A stretch of DNA of 64,000 bases from positions 186,001-250,000 of the forward strand of contig NZ_JAQNDK010000005.1 in the NCBI RefSeq assembly GCF_028368935.1. Direction: 5' to 3'. Below are positions 56,657 through 64,000 of the stretch, piece by piece. Positions within the stretch are counted from its first letter, which is position 1; each line of letters begins with the position of its first letter. The translations under genes were made by a program, and so were the position numbers. The stretch is from Sorangium aterium. GTDB lineage: Bacteria > Myxococcota_A > Polyangia > Polyangiales > Polyangiaceae. The notes below the pieces were generated by a model. The model searched no databases, was not told the origin of the DNA, and was given only the letters and a program-made list of their open reading frames with translations.

Positions 56657-56962
56657 TCACCACCACACGCGCCGGCGTTTGCGGCGTGAGCTCACCGCCA
56701 CCGCTGCGACACCACCCAGGGCGAGCACGGCCGCCGCAACGACGGCGACGCGCCAGGCCGTATGCTCTGCCTCGCTCCTGGCACCGCGGAACCTCGCCCG
56801 TGCCGCGACCAGGTCGCCCGCGAGCCGCTGCTTGCTGTGCTCGATCTGCTCGGCCGGGCTCGTGGGCGCCGCGAAGCCTGCGCCGGCGCTTACGTGACCT
56901 CGCTCGCTGAGGGGACGGGAGACCCTCTCCTCATCGAATCGGATTGCAGTGGACGGTTCCAT
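56657..56962 (-). CDS. Small membrane protein, DUF3618-like
   Basis: 101 residues. SPAEQIEHSKQRLAGDLVAA is the DUF3618 N-terminal helix pattern; one membrane helix follows (VAVVAAAVLALGGVAAVAV) and an Arg-rich end. DUF3618 proteins usually pair with DUF1469 (holin-like) proteins in envelope stress; such a protein is encoded 550 bases away on the plus strand. Function unknown. Converges on the frameshifted CDF gene. Confidence 0.65.
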   Translation of the reverse strand: MEPSTAIRFDEERVSRPLSERGHVSAGAGFAAPTSPAEQIEHSKQRLAGDLVAARARFRGARSEAEHTAWRVAVVAAAVLALGGVAAVAVSSRRKRRRVWW

Positions 56963-57012
56963 GTCTCCCGCGCTGCAACCGCCGTTCCTCGCCAGCGCAT
57001 CGCACAGCAGCG

Positions 57013-57294
57013 CTAGGCCGCCCCTGCCTGCCGGGCCTGCTTCCGATGCCGGAGTGCGATCCAGAGCCCGGCGGCGTTGTTGACCACCAGCGCGGCGTTC
57101 AGGGCGGTGAACACCCAGTTTCTCACGAGCAGGCTGTAGAGGAGGTTCCCGGCCGTCCCGGCGATCGCGGCGATGAAGAAGACAAGGGTGTACTTCTCCG
57201 ATTTATCCTTCTCGCCCTTCCACTCCCTGTAGGTCTGTGACCCGAAGGTCACGAGGAGCAGCAGGGAGCTGATCCAGCCCACGACATGCTTCAT
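57013..57294 (-). CDS. SemiSWEET/PQ-loop-like membrane protein
   Basis: 93 residues, three predicted membrane helices (GWISSLLLLVTFGSQTYREW, TLVFFIAAIAGTAGNLLYSL, TALNAALVVNNAAGLWIALR). Length, helix number and the GSQTYREWK stretch in the place of the PQ motif fit SemiSWEET-type half-transporters. The Pro of PQ is Ser here, so the resemblance is partial. Sugar transport is possible but not shown. Confidence 0.55.
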   Translation of the reverse strand: MKHVVGWISSLLLLVTFGSQTYREWKGEKDKSEKYTLVFFIAAIAGTAGNLLYSLLVRNWVFTALNAALVVNNAAGLWIALRHRKQARQAGAA

Positions 57295-57507
57295 CGGCGG
57301 TTCCCATGATCGGTTGCCAGGTGAGCCGTGATTGCGACGCCCGCGAGCTCGGAGCGTGAGCTCGACCTGGGCGGCGTGCGACATCCGTGCCGCCTCGCCG
57401 CGCTGCGTGCCTCCGGTGCGCGTTCGGGCGGGCCCGGCGCGCGCGGGCGCAGACGATGCATCCCGGGGCGCGCCGGGCGCGTGCTCACGCCGGCAGGGAG
57501 AGCCCGC

Positions 57508-57906
57508 ATGCAACGACAGCCGTCCATCGGTCCATCACAAACCGATCGCAGCGCGCAGGACCTCGCCGCCGACGCGGTCCACGAGGCGAAGAAGCTCCTC
57601 GGCGCGGAGCTCGCGCTCGCCAGGCGCGATCTCCGCCGGTCGGCCGCTGCCCTCTCGCGCTCGGCGATCGCGTTCGGCGTCGCGGGGGTCGCGGGGCTCG
57701 CCGGCATCGACGCGCTGATGGTGTCGCTGGCCGTGGGGCAGCGCCGCAATCATCCGGCGCGCTCGACCGCCGTGGGGCTCGGGCTGCTCGCGCTCGCGGC
57801 CGCCGCGGCGCTCGTGGGGCGGTCGGCGCTGCCCCGCAGCCCGCTGCCGATCGCCGCGCGCATCGCATCGGACATCGAGGACGTCGCCCAGCGCGTGGTG
57901 GGGTGA
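57508..57906 (+). CDS. DUF1469/holin-X-like membrane protein
   Basis: 132 residues. An N-terminal amphipathic helix (LAADAVHEAKKLLGAELALA) followed by two membrane helices (AIAFGVAGVAGLAGIDALMV, TAVGLGLLALAAAAALVG), the layout of the DUF1469 / phage-holin-3-6 family (YqjE-like). Family members link to envelope stress but have no known activity. ATG at 57508 with GGGAGAG upstream. Converges on the three-repeat membrane protein. Confidence 0.65.
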   Translation: MQRQPSIGPSQTDRSAQDLAADAVHEAKKLLGAELALARRDLRRSAAALSRSAIAFGVAGVAGLAGIDALMVSLAVGQRRNHPARSTAVGLGLLALAAAAALVGRSALPRSPLPIAARIASDIEDVAQRVVG

Positions 57907-57936
57907 GCCGTCTCGTGAGGGGAGCGTCGCCCCGGC

Positions 57937-58662
57937 TCAGCGCCGAAGCGCCGCGGCCGCGCGCCCGGAGACGGCCGATCCGCTCGTGACGATCGCCGAC
58001 CCCAGCGCGAGCAGGGCGACGAGCGTGAGCACCATGGGATAGATGCCGACCAGCGCGAGGATGCCGAGCACGACCGTTCCGGCGCCGACGAGCGACTGCA
58101 AGCCGGCGGCGGCCATCGCCGCCTGACGAGCGATGTGGGCGAGGTGCAGGTGCGCGCCGCGCGCGTCGAGCGCGCCGAGGTCCGCCGTCGCGCCGCCGCT
58201 GAGCAGCAGCGTGCCGCCAAAGACGATCACCGCGACCGACGTCAGCGTCCCGGGGGCGAGCCCGAGGAGCGCGAGGATGCCGAGCACGATGCCCGCCGCG
58301 CCGCCGACGAGCTCCGCGCCCATGCCGCCGCCGAGCTCGGCGCGCGTGTCCCACTCGACGGGCGCCGTGGTCCGCGTCAAGGCGCCGAAGCGCGACGCGA
58401 TCGCGCCGCCGTGCGCGATCAGCGCGGCGCCGAAGACGATCGTGGCGATCGAGGTGAGCTCTCCCGGCATGACCCCCGTCAGCCCAAGGATGGCGAGGAC
58501 GATCGCCCCCGCGCCGCACACCACCTCGGCGAGCGAGCCGCCGAGCACGATCCGCGGCGCCTCCCTCTCCTCCTCCGGCCTGCGCCGCGCGCCAGATATC
58601 GGCGCGATCGGGCTCTCCTGCTGTGTAAACCGTTCACGCTCCTCGGGTCCTAGCGTCTGCAT
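57937..58662 (-). CDS. Membrane protein with three internal hydrophobic repeats
   Basis: 241 residues, about six membrane helices arranged as three copies of a pattern like GAGAIVLAILGLTGVMPGEL + SIATIVFGAALIAHGGA (starts about residues 48, 118 and 189). The first 38 residues are charged and cytosolic. The repeats suggest internal triplication. Family not recognised; similar short multipass proteins occur in myxobacteria. Function unknown. Confidence 0.75.
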   Translation of the reverse strand: MQTLGPEERERFTQQESPIAPISGARRRPEEEREAPRIVLGGSLAEVVCGAGAIVLAILGLTGVMPGELTSIATIVFGAALIAHGGAIASRFGALTRTTAPVEWDTRAELGGGMGAELVGGAAGIVLGILALLGLAPGTLTSVAVIVFGGTLLLSGGATADLGALDARGAHLHLAHIARQAAMAAAGLQSLVGAGTVVLGILALVGIYPMVLTLVALLALGSAIVTSGSAVSGRAAAALRR

Positions 58663-59022
58663 GATTCCCCCATCCTGTGGTGTGGCCTCGCCGCGGCTAC
58701 GCGCCTCTGGCTTGCATGTTCTGCGCCCCGCTGCGGGTCGCCGATGCGATTTGGGTCCACGGGCTCATCGGTCTGCGGCCGCGTGTCGAGCGGGCCGAAG
58801 CGCTGCTCGCTCGCCGCGGCCGCTGACGGCGAGGCCTCGCGTCACCATGTTCTCCCCCGGAACTCGGGCAGCGCAAACCTCGTGCACTGTCGAAAGGAGC
58901 AGCGGTGAACGGCAGGCGAGCGAACAGGCGAGGGTCGCTGGCCGGCGGCCCGAACCAGCCGCGGGAGCGCCCGTGAGCGAACGCTCGCCCGAGGGACATG
59001 CCATCGTCAGTCAGGAGGAGAT
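58663..59022. other. 360-base leader region with two tiny overlapping ORFs
   Basis: Two short plus-strand ORFs precede the 59023 gene. ORF 58905-58976 (GTG start, AAGGAG 5 bases upstream, 23 codons, VNGRRANRRGSLAGGP...) overlaps by GTGA with ORF 58973-59026 (17 codons, MSERSPEGHAIVSQEEI), which overlaps the ATG of the next gene as ATATGA. The chain of overlaps suggests translational coupling, but such short ORFs can arise by chance. The rest of the region has no recognisable element. Confidence 0.35.
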
Positions 59023-59229
59023 ATGAGCAAGCTTCATCTCGAGCTCAGCGAGCGCGAAGCGGATGACACGAGGACAGCCCTTTCGACCCGGCTCGTGGGG
59101 ATGCGAGACGAGCTGGTCCACACCGACGATCGAGCCTACCGGGCGGATCTGAAGGCGACGATCGAGCGGCTCGAAGTGGTGCTCGGCCGCCTCGAAGCGA
59201 TCGTGGCGGCACCGACAGCGGCGCCGTAG
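59023..59229 (+). CDS. Small conserved-type helical protein
   Basis: 68 residues. The pattern LELSEREADDTRTALSTRLV, then HTDDRAYRADLKATIERLEV resembles a widespread uncharacterised bacterial small protein (a helical hairpin with a TD-x4-R turn). No membrane segment. Excellent ribosome site GGAGGAG 4 bases before the ATG. Followed after 70 bases by the MFS gene. Function unknown. Confidence 0.75.
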   Translation: MSKLHLELSEREADDTRTALSTRLVGMRDELVHTDDRAYRADLKATIERLEVVLGRLEAIVAAPTAAP

Positions 59230-59299
59230 CTGGTCACACCGGCGGTCGTCGGTCGAGCTGACGAGTCCCGGCGGCACGGTTCGTGGTTCACGGGGGGGC

Positions 59300-60715
59300 A
59301 TGGCAGAGCCCGCGGCGCAGCAGGGGCATGGACGCGGCGAGGAGCCCCTATCGACGGTACGGATCGCCCTGATCGCGTCCGTCGCCGCGCTGGGTGGCTT
59401 CCTGTTCGGGTTCGACACCGCCGTGATCAACGGCGCTATCGGCGCGCTGGAGAGGGTATTCACTGCGCACCCGGGAACCGTGGGCCTGTCCGTGTCCTCC
59501 GCCTTGCTCGGCGCGGCTGCCGGCGCGGTGCTCGCGGGCAGGCTGGCGGACCGTTACGGCCGGACGCGGACGATGATCGCGACCTCCCTGCTGTTCGTCG
59601 TCAGCGCGGCGGGCTCGGGGGCGGCGATCTCGCCCTGGGATTTCAGCGCGTGGAGGGTGCTCGGCGGCATGGCCATCGGCGCGGCCAGCGTCGTCGCTCC
59701 GGCCTACATCGCGGAGATCGCGCCGGCCCACCTGCGCGGCCGCCTCGGATCGCTCCAGCAGCTCGCGATCGTGCTCGGCATCTTCGTCGCCCTGCTCGGC
59801 GATTACGGCATCGCGACGTCCGCGGGCTCGGCGGCGAGCCCGTTCTGGCTCGGGGCACAGGCCTGGCGATGGATGTTCTGGAGCGCCATCCCACCGGCGC
59901 TCCTCTACGGGCTCGGCGCGCTGCTCATCCCGGAGTCTCCGCGCCACCTCGTGGCGAGGGGGCGTGTGGACGAGGCGCTCGCCGTGCTCCGTGACCTCCT
60001 CGGCGCGTCCGCCCAGGCGAAGCTCGTCGAGATCCAGAGGACGCTCTCGTCCGAGCGCCGGCCCAGGCTCGCGGATCTGCGGGGGCGCGCTGGACTGCTC
60101 CGCATCGTCTGGATCGGCATCGGCCTCTCTGCGTTTCAGCAGCTCGTGGGCATCAACGTCATCTTCTATTACTCGAGCGTCCTCTGGCAGGCGGTCGGCT
60201 TCTCCGAGCGAAGCTCGCTTGCCATCACGGTCATCACCGGCGTCACGAACATCGTGACCACCCTCGTCGCCATCGCGACCGTCGACCGCGTCGGGCGCAG
60301 GCCGCTGCTCCTCGCGGGATCCATCGGCATGACGCTGACGCTCGGCGCCATGGCGGCCGTGTTCGGCGCCGCGGGCGAGGACGCCGCGGGTAACCCCGTC
60401 CTGACGGGCGCTGCCGGCCCCGCCGCGCTGCTCGCCGCCAACCTGTATGTCTTCTGCTTCGGGGCGTCCTGGGGCCCGGTGACCTGGGTGCTGCTCGGCG
60501 AGATGTTCGAGAACCGCATCCGCGCCCTCGCCCTCTCGATCGCGGCCGCCGCGCAGTGGCTGGCGAACTTCCTCGTGAGCGCGACCTTCCCCGCGCTCAA
60601 GGCGGCCGGCCTGGGCATCGCCTACGGGCTCTACACCGCCGCCGCGGCGGCCTCGCTCGTGTTCGTCGTCGCCTTCATCCCCGAGACGAAGGGCAAGGAG
60701 CTCGAGGAGATGTGA
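59300..60715 (+). CDS. Sugar porter (MFS) transporter
   Basis: 471 residues, 12 predicted membrane helices. Sugar-porter signatures: GFDTAVINGAI in helix 1, GRLADRYGRTR after helix 2, PESPRHLVARG in the central loop, QQLVGINVIFYYS in helix 7, DRVGRRPLL and PETKGKELEE at the end. It should be a proton-sugar symporter or facilitator of hexose or pentose type in the inner membrane. ATG at 59300 preceded by a weak GGGGGG site. No sugar-catabolic genes are next to it. Confidence 0.93.
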   Translation: MAEPAAQQGHGRGEEPLSTVRIALIASVAALGGFLFGFDTAVINGAIGALERVFTAHPGTVGLSVSSALLGAAAGAVLAGRLADRYGRTRTMIATSLLFVVSAAGSGAAISPWDFSAWRVLGGMAIGAASVVAPAYIAEIAPAHLRGRLGSLQQLAIVLGIFVALLGDYGIATSAGSAASPFWLGAQAWRWMFWSAIPPALLYGLGALLIPESPRHLVARGRVDEALAVLRDLLGASAQAKLVEIQRTLSSERRPRLADLRGRAGLLRIVWIGIGLSAFQQLVGINVIFYYSSVLWQAVGFSERSSLAITVITGVTNIVTTLVAIATVDRVGRRPLLLAGSIGMTLTLGAMAAVFGAAGEDAAGNPVLTGAAGPAALLAANLYVFCFGASWGPVTWVLLGEMFENRIRALALSIAAAAQWLANFLVSATFPALKAAGLGIAYGLYTAAAAASLVFVVAFIPETKGKELEEM

Positions 60716-60768
60716 CGTGCGCTGGCCTGGCGAGAGGCGATATGTGTCGGCGCGGCTATCTCGAGGAA

Positions 60769-61608
60769 TCAGCGGGCGGCGAACTCCCGCTCGTGGATGG
60801 ATCTCACCTTCTCCAGCACCCTCGGGCCGTGCTCCCGGAACGGGAGATCCTTGGCGCGGTCCTTCTTCAGATAGACGCCCGAGAGCTCCCGGTTCGCGCC
60901 GAACGCCGCCTCGTAGAGCCGCGAAGCCCCCTGGCTCGGGGGCGGGAACAGGAACCTCATCAGCGGCTGCACGTAAAACGGCAGCCCCGACCGCTTTCCC
61001 TTCCTCAGCGTGTTGTTGGGCCCGGGATCCACGCTCCGGATCTTGATCCCGTCCCCCGCGAGCAGCGGCGCCACCTCACGCGTCCAGAGGGAGAGCGCGA
61101 GCTTGGAGGTCGCGTAGGGGCCGAAGAGCTGCTTGAACGACGCCGGGCGCTCCAGGGCTTCGGGGTCGAAGCGCCTCGTCATCTCGAATGCATTGGAGGA
61201 GGTGTTCACGACCGTCTTCAAGTCCCCCTTCCGCAGCAGCTCTCTGAGCTCCATCGCGATGACATACGGCACCACCGTCTGGAGCTCGAAGTGCAGCTCG
61301 CGGCCTTGCCTGGAGAAGGTCAGCTCCGGGGCGCTGCCGCCGGCGTTGTTGAACAGCACGTCGATCTTCTCTTCACTCTCCTTGATGGCGCCGAGCGCCC
61401 GCCTGAGGCCCTCGAAATCGGACAGATCCGCGTTGTGGACACGGAGCCTCCGGCGCTCGAGGCCCTCCCGGATCAACGGATCCTCCTCGGGGAAGCCCGA
61501 GCGATTCAGCGCGATGACCTGGAAGCCCTCCGACAGCAGACGACGCGTGAGCTCGAGCCCAATACCGTGGTTTGCGCCCGTGATGAGCGCGACCTTGTCG
61601 TGTTCCAT
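60769..61608 (-). CDS. Short-chain dehydrogenase/reductase
   Basis: 279 residues. NAD(P)-binding TGANHGIG at the start, NADLSD, NNAGG, and the catalytic Tyr-x3-Lys in YATSK, with Ser in NTSSN. The C-terminus resembles retinol-dehydrogenase/WW-oxidoreductase-like SDRs (SVDPGPNNT, GVYLKKDRAKD). Substrate unknown. The ATG at 61608 with GAGGAA upstream is preferred over a start at 61677. Converges with the MFS gene. Confidence 0.88.
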   Translation of the reverse strand: MEHDKVALITGANHGIGLELTRRLLSEGFQVIALNRSGFPEEDPLIREGLERRRLRVHNADLSDFEGLRRALGAIKESEEKIDVLFNNAGGSAPELTFSRQGRELHFELQTVVPYVIAMELRELLRKGDLKTVVNTSSNAFEMTRRFDPEALERPASFKQLFGPYATSKLALSLWTREVAPLLAGDGIKIRSVDPGPNNTLRKGKRSGLPFYVQPLMRFLFPPPSQGASRLYEAAFGANRELSGVYLKKDRAKDLPFREHGPRVLEKVRSIHEREFAAR

Positions 61609-61793
61609 GGTGTTCCTCGGGAAGCCGCGATAGCAGAAAGAATGTGCTACCGAGTGGCATTTGTCAAGGAGGGGCACCTGGACGACGCTCGACGACGCGC
61701 TCGGCGCGGTCGAGGTCTCGCGGCCGGCGTTCGATGGCTACGGGCCCTGGCGTCCAGCAGGCGCCGGCGATCTCCGCCGGGCGCGGCGCCGCC

Positions 61794-63752
61794 TCACGGC
61801 ATCCCGAGCAGCCCGCTCCCCTGGTAGACGACGAGCGCCGCGACGTACGCCGCCGCGTAGGTGTAGGCGAGGACGAACGCTGGCCAGCGCCACGACTTCG
61901 TCTCGCGCCGGATCGCCGCCACGGTGCTCATGCACTGGCAGGCCAGGACGAAGAACGCGAGCAGCGCGAGCCCGGTGCGCGACGAGTACGCGAGCGCCCC
62001 GTCCGGGCGCTTCGCCTCGCGGATCTGCTCGGCGAGCGGCGCGGGCTCGTCGTCGGCGTCCTCGACGCCGAAGATGACGCCCATCGTCCCGACCATGACC
62101 TCGCGCGCGCCGAACGAGCCGATGAGGCCGACGTTGATGCGCCAGTCGAACCCGAGCGGGGCGGTCACCGGCTCGAGCGCGCGCCCCACGCTGCCGGCGA
62201 TGCTCGACTCGAGCGACGTCGCCGCGCTCTCGGCCGCTGCGGCCGGAGCCTCGTGCGGCGCGGCGCCCGGCATAGGGACCTTCAAGAGCACCCACAGCAC
62301 GGCCGAGACGGCCAGGATCACGGTCCCGACGTCGCGCGTGAACCGCCACGCCGCCTGGCCCGCCTTGCGGACCACGAGCCGCGGCTCGGGGCTGCGGTAC
62401 GCCGGCATCTCCAGCACCATCGGGAGCGAGCGCCCGCGGGTCGCCGTGCGCCGGAGCAAGAGCGAGGCGACGAGCCCGGAGAAGATGCCGGCGACGTAGA
62501 GCGCGACGAAGAGCAGCGCCTGCACCCAGGGGCCGTGGGCCGCGAAGAACGTCGTCAGGAGGAGCGCGTAGGTCGGGATCCGCGCCGAGCAGGCCATGAG
62601 CGGCAGGACGAGGATCGCCGTGAGCCGCTCGCGCGGGTCGCGCAGGATGCGCGTGGCGTGCACGGCGGGCACCGCGCACGCGTGCCCCATCAGCAGCGGG
62701 AGGAACGCCCGGCCGCTCAGCCCCATCAGCTGGAGCAGGCGGTCGACGAGGAAGGCGCCGCGCGCGAGGTACCCGCTCGCCTCGAGCAGCTCCATGGCGA
62801 TCGTGAGGATCACGATCTGCGGCATGAACGCGAGCACCGTCCCCGCGCCGCCGAGCAGGCCGTCGACGACGAACGAGGCGGCGAGCCCCCCGCCGAGGGT
62901 GCGGGACACGAGGCTGCCGAGCTGACCGATCGCCGCGTCGAGCGCCTCGGTGACCGGGGTGGCCACGAGGAACACGGCGGCGAAGAGGAGCGCCATGAGC
63001 CCGAGGAACAGCACCGGGCCGGCCGCCGGGTGGAGCAGCACGGCGTCCGCGCGCGCGGTGAACGTCCTCCGTCGCTCCGCGCCGGCATCGCGGCGCGGCG
63101 GCTCGACGTACGCGGCGCGCGCGACCTCATCCGGGTCCCACGCCGCGGCGCCGGGGGGCTTCACGGCGCCCGACGCGATCGCGTCGAGCCGCGCGGCCGC
63201 AGCGTCGAGCACCACGCCGCGCGCGGCCGGGTCCCTCGCGCTCACGAGCAGCACCGGCAGGCCGATGGCGCGCTCGAGGGCGCCGATGTCGAGCCCGCGC
63301 CCCTCGCCCTCGAGCACGTCGCGCTGCGTGGCGACGACGAGCGGGGCGAGCCCGCGCCGCACGAGCTCACGCGTGAGCCGCAACCCGAGCGCGAGCTGCG
63401 TGGCGTCCACCACCTGGACGACGAGGCGCGGCCGCTCTTCCGCGCCGGTGCGATCGAGGAAGCGGCGCGCGACGCCCTCGTCCGTCGCCGGATCGACGAC
63501 GGCCTCGATCGAGTAGAGCCCGGGGAGATCCGCGATCGTCGCGACGGCCCCGCCCGCGAGGCGGACGTCGGCCGTGAGGATCTCGACCGTGATGCCCGGG
63601 AAGTTGCCGACGTGCGCGCTGCCCCCGGTCAGCCGGTTGAACAGCGACGATTTGCCCGAGTTCGGCCGCCCGAGCAGCGCGATGAGCGGCCGCTCGGCCG
63701 ACGCCGGGAGGCGCTCCGCGCGTGCGCCTGAAAAGTCGAGCGAGGCGGTCAT
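61794..63752 (-). CDS. feoB: Ferrous iron transport protein B
   Basis: 652 residues. The N-terminal G domain has G1 GRPNSGKSS, G2 region GNFPGITVE, G3 DLPGLYS and a G5-like VSARD. The G4 motif, usually NxxD, reads TQRD, so guanine recognition may be altered. Helical regulatory domain (about 180-230). The membrane part has the gate motifs: AFLPLLMGHACAVPAVHATR with its conserved Cys, and LPLMACSARIPTYALL. Imports Fe(II) across the inner membrane. The ATG overlaps the feoA stop by 4 bases (ATGA), as in standard feoAB operons. Confidence 0.93.
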   Translation of the reverse strand: MTASLDFSGARAERLPASAERPLIALLGRPNSGKSSLFNRLTGGSAHVGNFPGITVEILTADVRLAGGAVATIADLPGLYSIEAVVDPATDEGVARRFLDRTGAEERPRLVVQVVDATQLALGLRLTRELVRRGLAPLVVATQRDVLEGEGRGLDIGALERAIGLPVLLVSARDPAARGVVLDAAAARLDAIASGAVKPPGAAAWDPDEVARAAYVEPPRRDAGAERRRTFTARADAVLLHPAAGPVLFLGLMALLFAAVFLVATPVTEALDAAIGQLGSLVSRTLGGGLAASFVVDGLLGGAGTVLAFMPQIVILTIAMELLEASGYLARGAFLVDRLLQLMGLSGRAFLPLLMGHACAVPAVHATRILRDPRERLTAILVLPLMACSARIPTYALLLTTFFAAHGPWVQALLFVALYVAGIFSGLVASLLLRRTATRGRSLPMVLEMPAYRSPEPRLVVRKAGQAAWRFTRDVGTVILAVSAVLWVLLKVPMPGAAPHEAPAAAAESAATSLESSIAGSVGRALEPVTAPLGFDWRINVGLIGSFGAREVMVGTMGVIFGVEDADDEPAPLAEQIREAKRPDGALAYSSRTGLALLAFFVLACQCMSTVAAIRRETKSWRWPAFVLAYTYAAAYVAALVVYQGSGLLGMP

Positions 63753-64000
63753 CCGACCCGCCGCTGCGAGGGCAGGGGTGCCACGAGGATCGAGCGCGCG
63801 AGCGTCGCGTTGATCGCGAGCTCCCCGCCCGACCCGGTGCGCACGTGGAGCGGGCCGCCGAACGCCGCGCGCCGCATCGACGTGAGCGTCTGGCCGGGAC
63901 CGAGCCCCATCGCGCCGAGCCACGCGGCGAGCTCGGCGTCGAGGCCGACCTCGACCACGATCACGCGCTCACCGGCGCGCACCTCCGAGAGCGGACCCGC
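63749..64000 (-). CDS. feoA: Ferrous iron transport protein A (5' end beyond window)
   Basis: 83 residues visible, SH3-like FeoA domain: GPLSEVRAGERVIVVEV at the edge, then GLGPGQTLTSMRRAAFGGPL and ELAINATLARSILV. FeoA binds FeoB and modulates iron uptake. The frame is open to the right edge and PLSEVRAGERV is typical of the first residues, so the start codon is a few bases outside the window. A GTG at 63982 is less likely. Stop overlaps the feoB start. Confidence 0.88.
   Translation of the reverse strand, partial: AGPLSEVRAGERVIVVEVGLDAELAAWLGAMGLGPGQTLTSMRRAAFGGPLHVRTGSGGELAINATLARSILVAPLPSQRRVG

Overview
The window is very GC-rich DNA (GC- or GTG-heavy codons, many GTG starts, very few long AT tracts) that looks like the chromosome of a large-genome myxobacterium, most likely a Sorangium/Polyangiales relative. 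The pointers are the many multidomain phosphorelay proteins (receiver, PAS, GAF, HisKA, DUF4388), lipoproteins and secreted proteins with Pro/Ala-rich linkers, and in-gene minisatellites. The species assignment is inference from style and content, not a database match.

Left part (1-20 kb). A truncated acidic protein and a CcmA-like ABC ATPase are followed, on the minus strand, by bioF-bioD, whose coding sequence holds a perfect 16-bp parS chromosome-segregation site, with zapA just upstream. Next on the plus strand are a DUF167 gene, dapF and two large signalling proteins, coupled by stop/start overlaps or short gaps, then alanine dehydrogenase and an isopropylmalate-dehydrogenase-family enzyme, a 1242-residue Hpt/receiver/DUF4388/PEGA protein, a sulfatase-like lipoprotein and a hemerythrin-histone-H1-like fusion.

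Middle (19.7-36 kb). YedK/HMCES-type SRAP protein diverges from acnA; serS and a hybrid histidine kinase follow. Then come an AttH/CrtC-like protein, a universal stress protein, a chalcone-isomerase-like protein facing a VWA lipoprotein across an operator-like spacer, an IS21-end-like repeat patch, a class V aminotransferase and a beta-barrel-like protein. A 1.57-kb stretch (34.8-36.4 kb) of less GC-rich DNA has no gene I can support.

Right part (36-64 kb). A TPP-dependent enzyme is paired with a stand-alone M17 N-terminal domain. A minus-strand stress cluster follows: response regulator, HAD-GH65 disaccharide phosphorylase, tandem USP, Lon-like protease, TPR protein. Then come a NarL-type regulator, a pentapeptide-repeat protein, an esterase, xthA and mepA. 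A tRNA-Arg/tRNA-Lys pair has a clear promoter and terminator. Beyond the tRNAs are a degraded ORF, a lipoprotein, a frameshifted CDF metal transporter, a set of small membrane proteins, a sugar MFS transporter, an SDR and feoAB, which runs off the right edge.

Most noteworthy: parS inside bioD; a degenerate GGDEF protein that keeps the c-di-GMP I-site, co-translated with dapF; the HHE-H1 fusion; the degenerate HAD domain fused to GH65 in the stress cluster; and the overlapping palindromes between the chalcone-isomerase-like and VWA genes.
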